64,000 nt of DNA from Marinisporobacter balticus (GCF_004345705.1 NZ_SLWV01000003.1:1-64000); one strand, 5' to 3'; counted from the stretch's first letter, positions 15,306 to 24,946 are shown. Numbers and translations: made by a program. The notes: generated by a model from the letters alone, not told the origin.

Positions 15306-15459
15306 TTCTTTCAAAGAAAATAAAAGTTGGTATAGAAATGTATAGGATTTCAAAAAAATAAAGAATATATAAAAGGTAACATTTCATTTTGTATTTTTAT
15401 CCAATATGGATAAGAAGTTGAATCATTCATAAAAATAAAGAGAAAATCTTTTATAAGGC

Positions 15460-15488
15460 TTAAATTTTAGTAGTAAAGATGATATAAT
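15460..15488 (+). promoter_or_regulatory. Candidate sigma-A promoter of the yicC-remA-gmk unit
   Basis: TTAAAT (15460-15465), 17 bases, then TATAAT (15483-15488). The -35 is weak. The rest of the gene-free stretch between rqcH and yicC (15262-15561) shows no other recognisable element. Confidence 0.5.
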
Positions 15489-15561
15489 TATGTGTCATGA
15501 GAAGGATGTAATAACTAATATGTAATTAATTTTAAAATAAATGGATGGAAGGATGAAAAGT

Positions 15562-16443
15562 ATGATTAAGAGTATGACAGGATTTGGAAGAGGTGAAGCA
15601 AAGGATTTAGAAAGACAGTTTACCGTTGAAGTGAAATCAGTTAATCATAGATATAATGACATTGTTGTGAGAATGCCTAAACGTCTAACCTATTTGGAGG
15701 AGCAACTCAAAAATATTGTAAAAGGTAAAATAAAGCGTGGGAGAGTGGAAATTTATATTACATTTGAAAACATTGGGGAAACCGATGCAAAAATCTCTGT
15801 AAATGCTCCCTTAGCAAAACAATATGTAGAGAGTTTAAAAAACATTCGAGAGGATCTCCAGATTATAGATGACATTTCTGTTTCATTGATATCTAAATTT
15901 CCCGATGTGATAAAAGTTGAACAAAAAGAAGAAGATGAAGATGCAACGTGGGGATGTTTACAAGAAGCGACAAATAAAGCATTGAAAATGTTAATGGAAA
16001 TGAGAATGGCTGAAGGAAAAAAATTAGCAGAAGACATTGAAAATAGATGTATGTACATATCAAATATTGTAGAGCATATTGAAAATAAAGGACCACAGGT
16101 TGTATTAGAACATAAAGAGAAACTTAGAGATCGCATTCATGAACTATTAGAGGATGCTACTGCAATAGATGAAAATAGATTAAATATGGAAGTGGCTTTG
16201 ATTGCTGATAAATGCAGCATAACGGAAGAAATTGTAAGACTTAAGAGCCACATTCATCAATTGAAAAAAGCACTTGAAGAAAATGAAGCAATTGGACGAA
16301 AATTAGACTTTTTAATCCAAGAAATGAATCGAGAAATTAATACAGTAGGATCAAAATCAAATGACTTAGAAATTACAAACTATGTAGTAGATATAAAAAG
16401 CGAACTTGAAAAAATAAGAGAACAAATACAAAATATTGAATAG
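15562..16443 (+). CDS. YicC-family endoribonuclease
   Basis: The 293-residue protein starts with the invariant MIKSMTGFGRGE of the YicC/YloC family. Its C-terminus carries the family signature GRKLDFLIQEMNREINTVGSK (about residues 258-278). Members are metal-dependent endoribonucleases; E. coli YicC affects small RNA turnover. The ATG at 15562, 9 bases after AAGG, is chosen over upstream in-frame ATGs at 15541 and 15553 because it matches the family start. It heads the conserved unit yicC-remA-gmk-rpoZ-coaBC. Confidence 0.93.
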   Translation: MIKSMTGFGRGEAKDLERQFTVEVKSVNHRYNDIVVRMPKRLTYLEEQLKNIVKGKIKRGRVEIYITFENIGETDAKISVNAPLAKQYVESLKNIREDLQIIDDISVSLISKFPDVIKVEQKEEDEDATWGCLQEATNKALKMLMEMRMAEGKKLAEDIENRCMYISNIVEHIENKGPQVVLEHKEKLRDRIHELLEDATAIDENRLNMEVALIADKCSITEEIVRLKSHIHQLKKALEENEAIGRKLDFLIQEMNREINTVGSKSNDLEITNYVVDIKSELEKIREQIQNIE

Positions 16444-16455
16444 GGAGGGCTGGAA

Positions 16456-16734
16456 ATGAGTATAAAATTAATTAATATAGGTTTTGGAAACATTGTATCT
16501 GCAAATCGATTGGTGGCCATTGTAAGTCCTGAATCAGCCCCTATTAAAAGGATTATTCAGGAAGCGAGAGAGCGTGGGATGCTCGTGGATGCCACTTATG
16601 GCAGAAGAACAAGGGCAGTGATTATTACAGACAGCGACCATATTATATTATCAGCTGTTCAGCCAGAGACTGTTGCACATCGATTAACCAATAAAGATGA
16701 AAATAAAGATGCTACGGATCATGACTTAAAATAA
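16456..16734 (+). CDS. remA: RemA-family DNA-binding regulator (DUF370)
   Basis: A 92-residue protein matching RemA/YlzA, a small oligomeric DNA-binding regulator that in Bacillus activates biofilm matrix and osmoprotection genes. The core KLINIGFGNIVSANRLVAIV followed by RIIQEARERGMLVDATYGRR and the C-terminal TDSDHIILSAVQPETVAHR is almost invariant in the family. The position between yicC and gmk is conserved across Firmicutes. In Clostridia its targets are mostly unknown. AGGGAGG lies before the ATG. Confidence 0.94.
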   Translation: MSIKLINIGFGNIVSANRLVAIVSPESAPIKRIIQEARERGMLVDATYGRRTRAVIITDSDHIILSAVQPETVAHRLTNKDENKDATDHDLK

Positions 16735-16754
16735 TATGTAAAAGGGGAATGCAA

Positions 16755-17375
16755 ATGACAAAGAAAGGATTATTAATTGTTATATCTGGCCCTTCAGGTA
16801 CTGGAAAAGGTACTATTTGCAAAGAATTATTAAATAGAGAACAAAATATGAAAATCTCTATATCTGCTACGACTAGGGAGACGCGAACCGGAGAAATAGA
16901 TGGAATAAATTATTATTTTATTGACAAGGATACTTTTGAAAACCAAATTTCACAAGATGCATTTTTGGAGCATGCAAAAGTTTATGACAACTATTATGGT
17001 ACGCCTAAAAAATATGTGATTGATGAAATCAATAAAGGAAATAATGTTTTACTTGAGATTGATATTCAAGGGGCATTACAAGTAAAGGAGAAGTATCCTG
17101 AAGGTTTATTCATATTTATATTGCCACCATCTATGAAGGAATTAAAGAAAAGGATTGTTGGCAGAGGAACTGAATCAGACAAAGCAATTGAAAAGCGATT
17201 CAAAAGTGCTTTTGAAGAGATAGATTATGTAAAGAAATATGATTATTTTGTGGTCAACGATGAAGTAGAAGTAGCTGTTGAAAGAATTAGAGCGATCATG
17301 CTTGCAGAAACGTTTAAAATTACAGAGGATATACAAAGTATGATATCAAAATTTAAGGAGGAGTCATTATGTTAA
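16755..17375 (+). CDS. gmk: Guanylate kinase
   Basis: This enzyme phosphorylates GMP (and dGMP) to GDP with ATP. The 206-residue protein carries the P-loop GPSGTGKGT at residues 12-20, the GMP-binding segment SATTRETRTGEIDGINYYF, and the lid and C-terminal helices of normal length. The ATG at 16755 is 6 bases after AGGGGA, whereas the in-frame ATG at 16749 directly follows it. The last 7 bases overlap rpoZ, suggesting translational coupling. Confidence 0.96.
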   Translation: MTKKGLLIVISGPSGTGKGTICKELLNREQNMKISISATTRETRTGEIDGINYYFIDKDTFENQISQDAFLEHAKVYDNYYGTPKKYVIDEINKGNNVLLEIDIQGALQVKEKYPEGLFIFILPPSMKELKKRIVGRGTESDKAIEKRFKSAFEEIDYVKKYDYFVVNDEVEVAVERIRAIMLAETFKITEDIQSMISKFKEESLC

Positions 17376-17590
17376 ACCCATCAATTAACAAACTAATGAA
17401 GAAAGTAGATAGTAGATATACACTAGTAATTGCAGCATCTAAGAGAGCAAGAGAAATTATTGAAGGCGATGAAAAACTGATAAAGGTTGATTCAAATAAA
17501 CCTGTCACTATTGCAACTTATGAAATTGCAGCGGATGCTATTTTATGTGGTAGCTCAGAGCCACAATCAGAGGAAAAATTAGAACAATAA
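17369..17590 (+). CDS. rpoZ: RNA polymerase omega subunit
   Basis: The 73-residue omega subunit helps RNA polymerase assemble by binding the beta-prime C-terminus. The family features are MLNPSINKLMKKVDSRYTLV, then AASKRAREI (the conserved helix) and a variable C-terminus. The start overlaps the gmk stop (ATGTTAA), preceded by AAGGAGGAG. The gmk-rpoZ-coaBC-priA order is conserved in Gram-positive bacteria. Confidence 0.95.
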   Translation: MLNPSINKLMKKVDSRYTLVIAASKRAREIIEGDEKLIKVDSNKPVTIATYEIAADAILCGSSEPQSEEKLEQ

Positions 17591-17602
17591 TGAGGTGCAG
17601 GT

Positions 17603-18799
17603 ATGAATAAAAATGTTATAGTTGGTGTAACAGGAGGAATTGCAGCATATAAAGCAGCAGATGTTGTAAGTCGCCTAAAAAAACAAGGCTTTAATATAAA
17701 TGTTATTATGAGCAAATCAGCACAAGAATTTATAAATCCTTTGACTTTTCAATCTTTATCTCAAAACTATGTGGTAACAGATATGTTTGACGAACACAAA
17801 ACATGGGAGGTTGAGCATATATCTCTTGCGAAAAAGGCAGATTTGTTTTTAGTTGTGCCTGCAACAGCGAATGTCATAGGGAAAATTGCAAATGGTATAG
17901 CAGATGATATGTTGACCACAACAATCATGGCTACGAAGGCACAAGTCCTTATAGCTCCAGCTATGAATACCAATATGTATGAAAATCATATTGTTCAAGA
18001 AAATATTGAAAAATTAAAAGCTTTAGGGTACGCTTTTGTGGAACCTCAAGAAGGAAGACTGGCTTGTGGAGATGTTGGAAAGGGAAAACTTGCGGAACCT
18101 AAAGAAATTGTAAGAGAAGCCATGGAACAATTAGCGTCCAAAAAAGAACTAGTAGGAAAAAAAATTCTTGTTACAGCAGGGCCTACGAGAGAAGCCATTG
18201 ATCCAGTGCGCTACATTACCAATCATTCATCCGGTAAAATGGGCTATGCTATAGCTGAGATGGCTGCAAGTAAGGGAGCAGAAGTGAGATTAGTTTCAGG
18301 GCCTACGAACTTAAAAAAACCATTTGGTGTAGAAAAGATTGATGTAGATACAACGAATGAAATGTATCAAGCCGTATTAAAATCTTTTGAGTGGGCAGAT
18401 ATTGTAATAAAATCAGCTGCAGTTGCAGATTATCGTCCAAACTTCGTTTCCAAAAATAAAATTAAAAAAGAGGATAGTGATTTCACGATTCAACTTACTA
18501 GAAATCCTGATATTTTAAAAGAATTGGGAAAACGGAAAAAAACAAATAAAATACTTGTTGGCTTTGCTGCAGAAACACAAAATTTACTGTATAATGCAAA
18601 AAATAAAATAAAAAATAAGAATCTTGATTTTATCGTGGCGAATGATCTTACAAAGGAAGGTGCAGGGTTTAAGAGTGACACCAATATTGTAAGTATTATA
18701 GATCGAAATGGGCAAATAGAAAATTATGAGAAGATGTCAAAGAAAGATTTAGCTGAAATCATACTAGATAAAGCGAAAGATTTATTCATAAAGGAGTAG
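17603..18799 (+). CDS. coaBC: Bifunctional phosphopantothenoylcysteine decarboxylase / phosphopantothenate-cysteine ligase
   Basis: It catalyses two successive steps of coenzyme A synthesis. The N-terminal flavoprotein (CoaC) domain, residues 1 to about 185, has catalytic H72 in EVEHISLAKKADL, the PAMN motif at 119-122 and C155 in ACGDVGKG. The C-terminal ligase (CoaB) domain follows, with TAGPTREAIDPVRYITNHSS at its start, AAVADYRP, and KNKIKK near the CTP-binding site. At 398 residues it is the usual length. coaD, a later step of the same pathway, is at 36063. Its stop codon lies in the terminator stem. Confidence 0.97.
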   Translation: MNKNVIVGVTGGIAAYKAADVVSRLKKQGFNINVIMSKSAQEFINPLTFQSLSQNYVVTDMFDEHKTWEVEHISLAKKADLFLVVPATANVIGKIANGIADDMLTTTIMATKAQVLIAPAMNTNMYENHIVQENIEKLKALGYAFVEPQEGRLACGDVGKGKLAEPKEIVREAMEQLASKKELVGKKILVTAGPTREAIDPVRYITNHSSGKMGYAIAEMAASKGAEVRLVSGPTNLKKPFGVEKIDVDTTNEMYQAVLKSFEWADIVIKSAAVADYRPNFVSKNKIKKEDSDFTIQLTRNPDILKELGKRKKTNKILVGFAAETQNLLYNAKNKIKNKNLDFIVANDLTKEGAGFKSDTNIVSIIDRNGQIENYEKMSKKDLAEIILDKAKDLFIKE

Positions 18800-18818
18800 G
18801 GTAACCTACTCTTTTTCT
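18791..18818 (+). terminator. Terminator at the end of coaBC
   Basis: AAGGAGTAGG (18791-18800) pairs with CCTACTCTTT (18805-18814, one G-T pair) around GTAA, followed by Ts. The coaBC TAG (18797-18799) is in the stem. Confidence 0.85.
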
Positions 18819-18844
18819 ATACGGTGGTTGCATACTTTTTTTTC

Positions 18845-18853
18845 TGATATAAT
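18845..18853 (+). promoter_or_regulatory. Extended -10 promoter of priA
   Basis: TGATATAAT (18845-18853) has both the TGn extension and a perfect -10. TTGCAT (18828-18833) is only 14 bases upstream, too close for an ideal -35. Confidence 0.5.
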
Positions 18854-18875
18854 GAGACCATGGGGGAAATAGGCT

Positions 18876-21362
18876 ATGGAAAAAATAAAATTTGTAAAAG
18901 TAATTATTAACCATAAAAGTAATCAAACAGATCGAGCATATACTTATAAGATTCCTGAAAAGCTTATAGGAAAAATCCATATAGCATCTAGAATTATCAT
19001 TCCGTTTGGAAAAGGGAATAGAACAATAGAAGGATTCGTAGTAGATATAGTAGATCATATAGATATTGATTATGAAAAGGTAAAATATGTAAAATCTATG
19101 GTGGAAGAATCTGATATTTTATCAGAGGAATTGATAGACTTATGTAGATGGATGAAAGAAAAGTATCTGTGTAAGTTTATAGATGCGATTCAATGTGTAA
19201 TACCTACAGGAATATCATTAAAATCGAAAAAAAGAATTGTTTTAAATAAAAACTTTAAGGAAAAAGAATTATCAAGCTATAGGCTTTCAGAAAAGCAGGG
19301 GAAAATCATAAAATTACTACTTGACAGAAGCCATGTAACAGAAGATTTTTTAAAAAAATATCTACAAGATTCGAATATAAATGCGGTGATTAAAAGTTTA
19401 GAAGATAAAAATATGATTGTTGTGAAAAATGCTTTGAAAAGTGATGTAAATACAGCTTTTGAAAAAAAGATTAGGCTTTTAGATAAAGAAGATATACGCA
19501 TATTAATAAATAAAGTAAATAAAAATGCAAAGAAACAAAGAGAAGTTTTAGCATATCTTTTAGAACATAAAGAAGTCCTATGGGGGGATATAAAAGAGAA
19601 GATGAATGTATCTTTAAGTACGATCCAAACCCTTTCCGATAAAGGGTTTGTTGAGATGATTGAGGTAGAGAAAAGACGAGATCCCTATAAGAATATGGAT
19701 GTACTCTCTACAGAAGCTCTTGCACTTACAAAAGAACAGACTTTTACGATACAACAAATCATTCCATATATTGACAAAAACACTTATAAACCTTTTTTAA
19801 TTCATGGGGTTACTGGAAGTGGAAAAACAGAAGTATATATGCAATTAATACATTACCTATTCAATCAATCAAAGGAAGCTATTGTATTAGTGCCAGAAAT
19901 AGCATTAACATCACAGATGATTGAAAGATTCAAAGGAAGATTTGGCAATAATGTGGCAGTGCTTCATAGTAAACTTTCATTAGGAGAGCGCTATGATGAA
20001 TGGAATCGCATTAAAAATGGAGAAGTGAAAATTGCGGTAGGCGCAAGGTCTGCTGTTTTCGCACCTTTTAAAAATTTAGGGATGATTATTATAGATGAAG
20101 AACATGAGCATACCTATAAGTCAGATTATAGTCCTAAATACCATGCAATAGATGTAGCAAAATTTAGATGTATTCAAAATAATGGGGTTTTAATCTTAGG
20201 TTCGGCGACACCTTCTATTGAAAGTTATCAAAAATCATTAAATGGTGAATATCATAAAATTGAAATGAGGAGTAGATTTAATAATAATTCTCTTCCAGGT
20301 ATGGAAATTATTGATATGCGAAAAGAGTTAGAAAAAGGAAATAAAAGTATTTTTAGTGCGTGTTTGCATGAAGGGATTATGAATAATTTAAAAAAAGGAG
20401 AACAAACAATACTTTTTTTAAATAGAAGAGGGCATTCAACCTTTATTTCATGTAGAAAATGTGGCTATGTAGTAAAATGTCCAAATTGTGAGATTTCTCT
20501 TACCTATCATGCGGCTTCCTTTGATGCGGTTTGTCATTATTGCGGATACACAAAAAAACCACCAAAGATATGTCCTGCATGTGAAAGTAAGTATATAAAA
20601 TATTTTGGTGTGGGCACTGAAAAAATTGAAGTGATGACAAAAAAATACTTTCCACAAGCAAAGGTTGCGAGACTAGACTTAGATACCACATCAAAAAAAG
20701 GTGAAATGGATCGAACACTTGATCAATTTAAAAAAGGTAAGATTGACATATTAATTGGTACCCAAATGATTGCGAAAGGATTAGACTTTCCAAACGTAAC
20801 CCTAGTAGGCGTAATTGCAGCAGATACCAATTTGAACTTACCTGACTTTAGAGCCAATGAAAAGACATTTCAACTTATTACACAAGTTGCTGGACGCGCA
20901 GGGAGGGGAGAAATATTAGGCAATGTTGTTGTGCAGACCTATGGGCCTGATCATTTTGTAATTGATTGCGCGAAAGATCACGATTATAAATATTTTTATC
21001 AGCAGGAAATTATGCTGAGAAAGGAATTTTTTTATCCACCTTATGCGAGGCTTATCAATATCCTATTTACAGCAGAAAATGAAGCACAGTTAATTAAAGA
21101 GACTCACAATTTTGCAAATATGCTTAGAGGAAAACTTCTTGAATGTAAAATGAATTTAAGAGAAGTGCTTCATGGGCCACATCCAGCGCCTTTATCAAAA
21201 ATAAAGGAAAAATATAGGTGGCAAATCATCATTAAGAGTAACCCAGTTGACCAAAACACAATTAAGGGTATAATAAATGATATAAGGTTTGACAATAGAG
21301 GAAATCATTTTAGTAAAGATATAAATATAAGTATAGATATAGATCCTTATAGTATGCTTTAA
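18876..21362 (+). CDS. priA: Primosomal replication-restart helicase PriA
   Basis: PriA recognises stalled or D-loop forks and reloads the replicative helicase through DnaD/DnaB/DnaI. The 828-residue protein has the N-terminal DNA-binding region, Walker A GVTGSGKT (about 311-318), Walker B DEEH (about 407-410), and a zinc-binding insert with paired cysteines between about residues 526 and 572 (CRKCGYVVKCPNC and CHYCGY, then CPAC). The C-terminal helicase motifs LIGTQMIAKGLDFPNVTLVG and QVAGRAGRG are also present. It heads the conserved priA-def-fmt cluster. Confidence 0.97.
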   Translation: MEKIKFVKVIINHKSNQTDRAYTYKIPEKLIGKIHIASRIIIPFGKGNRTIEGFVVDIVDHIDIDYEKVKYVKSMVEESDILSEELIDLCRWMKEKYLCKFIDAIQCVIPTGISLKSKKRIVLNKNFKEKELSSYRLSEKQGKIIKLLLDRSHVTEDFLKKYLQDSNINAVIKSLEDKNMIVVKNALKSDVNTAFEKKIRLLDKEDIRILINKVNKNAKKQREVLAYLLEHKEVLWGDIKEKMNVSLSTIQTLSDKGFVEMIEVEKRRDPYKNMDVLSTEALALTKEQTFTIQQIIPYIDKNTYKPFLIHGVTGSGKTEVYMQLIHYLFNQSKEAIVLVPEIALTSQMIERFKGRFGNNVAVLHSKLSLGERYDEWNRIKNGEVKIAVGARSAVFAPFKNLGMIIIDEEHEHTYKSDYSPKYHAIDVAKFRCIQNNGVLILGSATPSIESYQKSLNGEYHKIEMRSRFNNNSLPGMEIIDMRKELEKGNKSIFSACLHEGIMNNLKKGEQTILFLNRRGHSTFISCRKCGYVVKCPNCEISLTYHAASFDAVCHYCGYTKKPPKICPACESKYIKYFGVGTEKIEVMTKKYFPQAKVARLDLDTTSKKGEMDRTLDQFKKGKIDILIGTQMIAKGLDFPNVTLVGVIAADTNLNLPDFRANEKTFQLITQVAGRAGRGEILGNVVVQTYGPDHFVIDCAKDHDYKYFYQQEIMLRKEFFYPPYARLINILFTAENEAQLIKETHNFANMLRGKLLECKMNLREVLHGPHPAPLSKIKEKYRWQIIIKSNPVDQNTIKGIINDIRFDNRGNHFSKDINISIDIDPYSML

Positions 21363-21377
21363 AGAAGGAGGAACAAT

Positions 21378-21821
21378 ATGGCTATTAGAAATATTGTGAA
21401 GGATGGAGATCCAACATTAAGAAAAAAATCAAGAATGGTAGAAAAAATTGATAAAAGAATTCTCACACTCATAGATGATATGGTAGATACAATGTATGCT
21501 GCTGATGGCGTAGGGCTTGCAGCACCACAGGTTGGAATACTAAAAAAAATCGCTGTAATAGATATAGGAGACGGCATTATAGAACTTATTAATCCTAAAA
21601 TTATCGAAGAAAAAGGAGAGCAGATCGATGCAGAAGGATGCTTGAGTGTTCCAGGTGTTACAGGAGATGTAAAAAGACCGAAATGGGTAAAAGTAAGAGG
21701 TTTAGATAGAAAGGGTCAAATGATAGAGATTGAAGGAGAAGATCTGCTTGCAAGAGCTCTTTGTCATGAAATTGATCATTTAGAAGGCATATTATTCACG
21801 GATAAAGTTATTAATAAGTAG
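21378..21821 (+). CDS. def: Peptide deformylase
   Basis: Peptide deformylase removes the formyl group from the N-terminal methionine of new proteins; it is the counterpart of Fmt, encoded next. The 147-residue metalloenzyme has all three motifs: GVGLAAPQ (44-51), EGCLS (86-90, metal ligand C88) and HEIDH (130-134). The length and motifs fit the type 1 enzyme. AAGGAGGAAC precedes the ATG. It lies 15 bases after priA and 9 bases before fmt. Confidence 0.97.
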   Translation: MAIRNIVKDGDPTLRKKSRMVEKIDKRILTLIDDMVDTMYAADGVGLAAPQVGILKKIAVIDIGDGIIELINPKIIEEKGEQIDAEGCLSVPGVTGDVKRPKWVKVRGLDRKGQMIEIEGEDLLARALCHEIDHLEGILFTDKVINK

Positions 21822-21830
21822 GAGGTACTT

Positions 21831-22769
21831 ATGAGAATTGTATTTATGGGAACACCTGAGTTTGCAGTTCCTTGTTTAACAGAAATAATAGAAAAAGGAC
21901 ATGATGTAGTAAGCGTAATAACGCAACCAGATAGACCAAAAGGCAGAGGAAAGAAATTGACGCCTCCTTCTGTAAAGGTAAAGGCATTAGAACATAACAT
22001 ACCAATCCTTCAGCCTGAAAAAATAAAAGAAAAAAGTGTTGTTGCAAAACTAAGAGATTTAGCACCAGATTGTATCGTAGTCGTTGCATTTGGGCAGATT
22101 TTATCAAAGGAAATATTAGATATTCCACCGTTAGGATGTGTAAATGTACATGCATCCCTTTTACCTAAATATAGAGGTGCAGCCCCTATTAATTGGGCAA
22201 TTATTAATGGAGAGACAATATCAGGTGTAACAACCATGTATATGGATATAGGTTTAGATACTGGAGATATGATATTAAAAAAGGAAACAAGAATTGAAAA
22301 TAAAACAGCTGGAGAACTTCATGATGAACTATCTTTATTAGGGGCAAAATTGTTGGGAGAGACCTTAGTATTATTTGAAAAAAGCCAAGTACCTAGAGAA
22401 AAACAAAAAGATGATGAAAGTTGTTATGCGCCTATGATGGATAAAAACACAGGAAAAATAGATTGGAAAAATACGGCACAGTCTATTGACTGTTTGATTC
22501 AAGGTGTAAATCCATGGCCATCGGCTTTTAGCACTTATAAAGGGGAGAAATTTAAAGTTTGGCGTGCAAAGGTAGCAAATGAAATCTGTAATGAAATTCC
22601 AGGAAAAATTATAAAAGTAGATAAAGAAGGTTTATTTGTAGCTACAGGGCAGGGGATACTCGTTTTAGAAGAAATACAATTTTTAAATAATAAACGTATG
22701 ACGGTGGATGCCTATTTAAGAGGTCATGAAATAGAAAAAGATGTAATTTTAGGTGAATGGAATGATTAA
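21831..22769 (+). CDS. fmt: Methionyl-tRNA formyltransferase
   Basis: Fmt transfers a formyl group from 10-formyltetrahydrofolate to initiator Met-tRNA. The 312-residue protein starts MRIVFMGTPEFAVPCL. Its active-site segment is NVHASLLPKYRGAAP (residues 105-119), with N105, H107 and D143 (GLDTGD) matching the catalytic triad of the E. coli enzyme. The C-terminal domain, from about residue 207, binds tRNA. Its end overlaps the start of the DUF116 gene by 8 bases. Confidence 0.97.
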   Translation: MRIVFMGTPEFAVPCLTEIIEKGHDVVSVITQPDRPKGRGKKLTPPSVKVKALEHNIPILQPEKIKEKSVVAKLRDLAPDCIVVVAFGQILSKEILDIPPLGCVNVHASLLPKYRGAAPINWAIINGETISGVTTMYMDIGLDTGDMILKKETRIENKTAGELHDELSLLGAKLLGETLVLFEKSQVPREKQKDDESCYAPMMDKNTGKIDWKNTAQSIDCLIQGVNPWPSAFSTYKGEKFKVWRAKVANEICNEIPGKIIKVDKEGLFVATGQGILVLEEIQFLNNKRMTVDAYLRGHEIEKDVILGEWND

Positions 22770-23544
22770 AAATTCTATAAAAAAAAATGATGTTTTTTTT
22801 ATTACCATACTCTTTTTATTGATTATTGTATCGAGTATCGTTGCTGTTTTGTCATTTTATTTAGTTCATTCTAGTAATATGGTATTATACAAGATTTTTT
22901 TGAATATACTAGTAATAGTAACTACATTTATTAGTCTCTTACTATTTATGAATGGGATTATCATCATAAAACTACTAAAGGGCAAAAGCATTTCTTGTAT
23001 TTCAAGAAAAATAGTACAAATTTCATTAAGTTTTATATATACGAATACAGTAAACCTTTCTCGGTTACTAGGCTTAGATAAAAATAAAATAAGAAGCGTT
23101 TTTTCAGAATTAAATAATCGGCTCATATTATTATCAAACACCCATGTAGTGGCTGAGGAAATTTTAGTATTATTACCCCATTGTCTTCAAAAATCAAGTT
23201 GTCCACATAAAATAACAAACCATATTGACAATTGTAAAAGATGTGGGCTATGCGATATAGACAAATTAATTGAGTTAAAAGAAAAATACAATATAAAGTT
23301 GTTTGTAGCAACAGGGGGTACATTAGCAAGAAAAATTATTAAGGAAACGAAACCAAAAGCAATTATTGCGGTAGCTTGTGAGAGAGATTTGAGTAGTGGT
23401 ATATTAGATGTGAAAAATATACCAGTCATAGGGATCCTCAATGAAAGGCCAGAAGGGCCTTGTGTAAATACGCGTGTAAATTTAAAAAAAGTTGAAGAAA
23501 CGATTCAATATTTTATTACTGAGGTTAATTTTACTAAGAAATAG
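22762..23544 (+). CDS. DUF116 membrane protein with cysteine cluster
   Basis: The 260-residue protein has two N-terminal membrane segments (about residues 11-36 and 43-66). A cytoplasmic domain follows with several cysteines (LPHCLQKSSCPHKI, NCKRCGLCDI) that could bind a metal or Fe-S cluster, then FVATGGTLARKI, IIAVACERDLSSGI and LNERPEGPCVNTRV. These are the DUF116 signatures; the biochemical role is unknown. ATG 22762 is chosen because AGGTGA (22751-22756) lies 5 bases upstream; an in-frame GTG at 22753 overlaps that site. A location between fmt and rsmB is common in Clostridia. Confidence 0.85.
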   Translation: MIKNSIKKNDVFFITILFLLIIVSSIVAVLSFYLVHSSNMVLYKIFLNILVIVTTFISLLLFMNGIIIIKLLKGKSISCISRKIVQISLSFIYTNTVNLSRLLGLDKNKIRSVFSELNNRLILLSNTHVVAEEILVLLPHCLQKSSCPHKITNHIDNCKRCGLCDIDKLIELKEKYNIKLFVATGGTLARKIIKETKPKAIIAVACERDLSSGILDVKNIPVIGILNERPEGPCVNTRVNLKKVEETIQYFITEVNFTKK

Positions 23545-23556
23545 AAGAGACTAACT

Positions 23557-23584
23557 ATGCACCCTCTTTGGGTGCATTCATTTA
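23557..23584 (+). terminator. Hairpin between the DUF116 gene and rsmB
   Basis: ATGCACCC (23557-23564) pairs with GGGTGCAT (23570-23577) around a 5-base loop. The tail TCATTTATAT is only moderately T-rich, so read-through into rsmB is likely. Confidence 0.6.
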
Positions 23585-23597
23585 TATAGGAGGAATT

Positions 23598-24938
23598 ATG
23601 GAAAAAATAAATGCAAGAAAATGTGCTTATCATATACTGATAGACATAGAGGAAAATAATGCTTATTCTAATATCGCAATGAATAGACAATTAAAAGGAA
23701 AAAGTGTAGAATCTGTAGATCGGAGATTGATTACAGAGTTGGTGTATGGTGTTTTAGAAAATAAGATTTATTTAGATTTTATGATTGGTAAACTTTCAAA
23801 GATTAAAATGAAAAAAATTGATCCTAAAGTATTAAATATTCTTAGGATGGGATTGTATCAATTGATTTACCTTGATAAAATACCATCATTTGCAGCAGTG
23901 AATGAAAGTGTGAAGTTAGTGAAAAAAATTGACTTTAAAGCATCTGGATTTGTAAATGGGATCTTAAGAAATTTTATTAGAGATAGAGAAAATATAAAAG
24001 TACCAACACTAAGTGAAAATCAAGTTATGCACCTTTGTATTACGTATTCCCATCCTAAATGGATGGTAGAGTCTTGGTTAAAAGAATTTGGACAAGACTT
24101 TACCATAGCACTTCTCAAGGCAAATAATGAAACCCCAAAACTATCAGTTCGTATGAATACATTAAAGACGACGAAGAAAGAACTAGTAGAGAAATTAATA
24201 AGACAAGGAATAGATGTATTTGAGGACACTTATGTAGAAGAAGCCATTCATATTGGAAATTTAAAAAACATTGCAGAAATGGAGATCTACAAAGAAGGAT
24301 TTTTCCAAATTCAAGATGAAAGTTCTATGCTAGTTGCGCATGTACTTGATCCAAAGCCTGGAGAATTTGTTATAGATGTTTGTGCAGCGCCTGGAGGGAA
24401 GACGACACATATTGCCCAGTTAATGAAAAATAAAGGGAAAATATTAGCGCGAGATATCTATGAACACAAACTAAAATTAATCAACGATAATGCCAAACGG
24501 CTTGGCATTGAAATTATTAAGACAGAAGTTTTTAATGCAAAAGAAACGGATGAAAACCTTTATGGACAAGCGGATAAAGTGTTAGTGGATGCACCTTGTT
24601 CAGGACTTGGAATCATAAGAAGAAAACCAGAATTAAAATATAATAAAAAGCCAGAGGATACAAAACAACTTGCAAAACTACAGCTTGACATCCTAAATAA
24701 TGCTAGTAACTATGTAAAAAAAGATGGGATTTTAGTATATAGTACTTGTACCATAGAGAGTCAAGAAAATATAGATGTGATCAAAAAATTTATAAATAGC
24801 CATGAGGATTTTGAAATACGAGATATCAATGACTATCTCCCCATAAATTTTAGGGGAGAACAAAAAATATTACAATTATATCCAAATATACATGGGACAG
24901 ATGGGTTTTTTATTTGTAAATTAAAGAAGAAAGCATAA
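23598..24938 (+). CDS. rsmB: 16S rRNA m5C967 methyltransferase RsmB
   Basis: RsmB methylates C967 of 16S rRNA using SAM. The 446-residue protein has an N-terminal NusB-like RNA-binding domain (residues 1 to about 140) and a Rossmann methyltransferase domain. The latter carries the SAM motif DVCAAPGGKTTHIAQLM, the DAPCSGLG motif and the catalytic cysteine C384 in YSTCTIESQEN. The ATG at 23598 follows AGGAGG. The gene usually downstream, rlmN, is absent here: stp follows after 96 bases. Confidence 0.95.
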   Translation: MEKINARKCAYHILIDIEENNAYSNIAMNRQLKGKSVESVDRRLITELVYGVLENKIYLDFMIGKLSKIKMKKIDPKVLNILRMGLYQLIYLDKIPSFAAVNESVKLVKKIDFKASGFVNGILRNFIRDRENIKVPTLSENQVMHLCITYSHPKWMVESWLKEFGQDFTIALLKANNETPKLSVRMNTLKTTKKELVEKLIRQGIDVFEDTYVEEAIHIGNLKNIAEMEIYKEGFFQIQDESSMLVAHVLDPKPGEFVIDVCAAPGGKTTHIAQLMKNKGKILARDIYEHKLKLINDNAKRLGIEIIKTEVFNAKETDENLYGQADKVLVDAPCSGLGIIRRKPELKYNKKPEDTKQLAKLQLDILNNASNYVKKDGILVYSTCTIESQENIDVIKKFINSHEDFEIRDINDYLPINFRGEQKILQLYPNIHGTDGFFICKLKKKA

Positions 24939-24946
24939 GTAATCCG

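Noticed and set aside
15753..16136. 127-codon minus-strand ORF
   Set aside because: It is the antisense of yicC without supporting signals.
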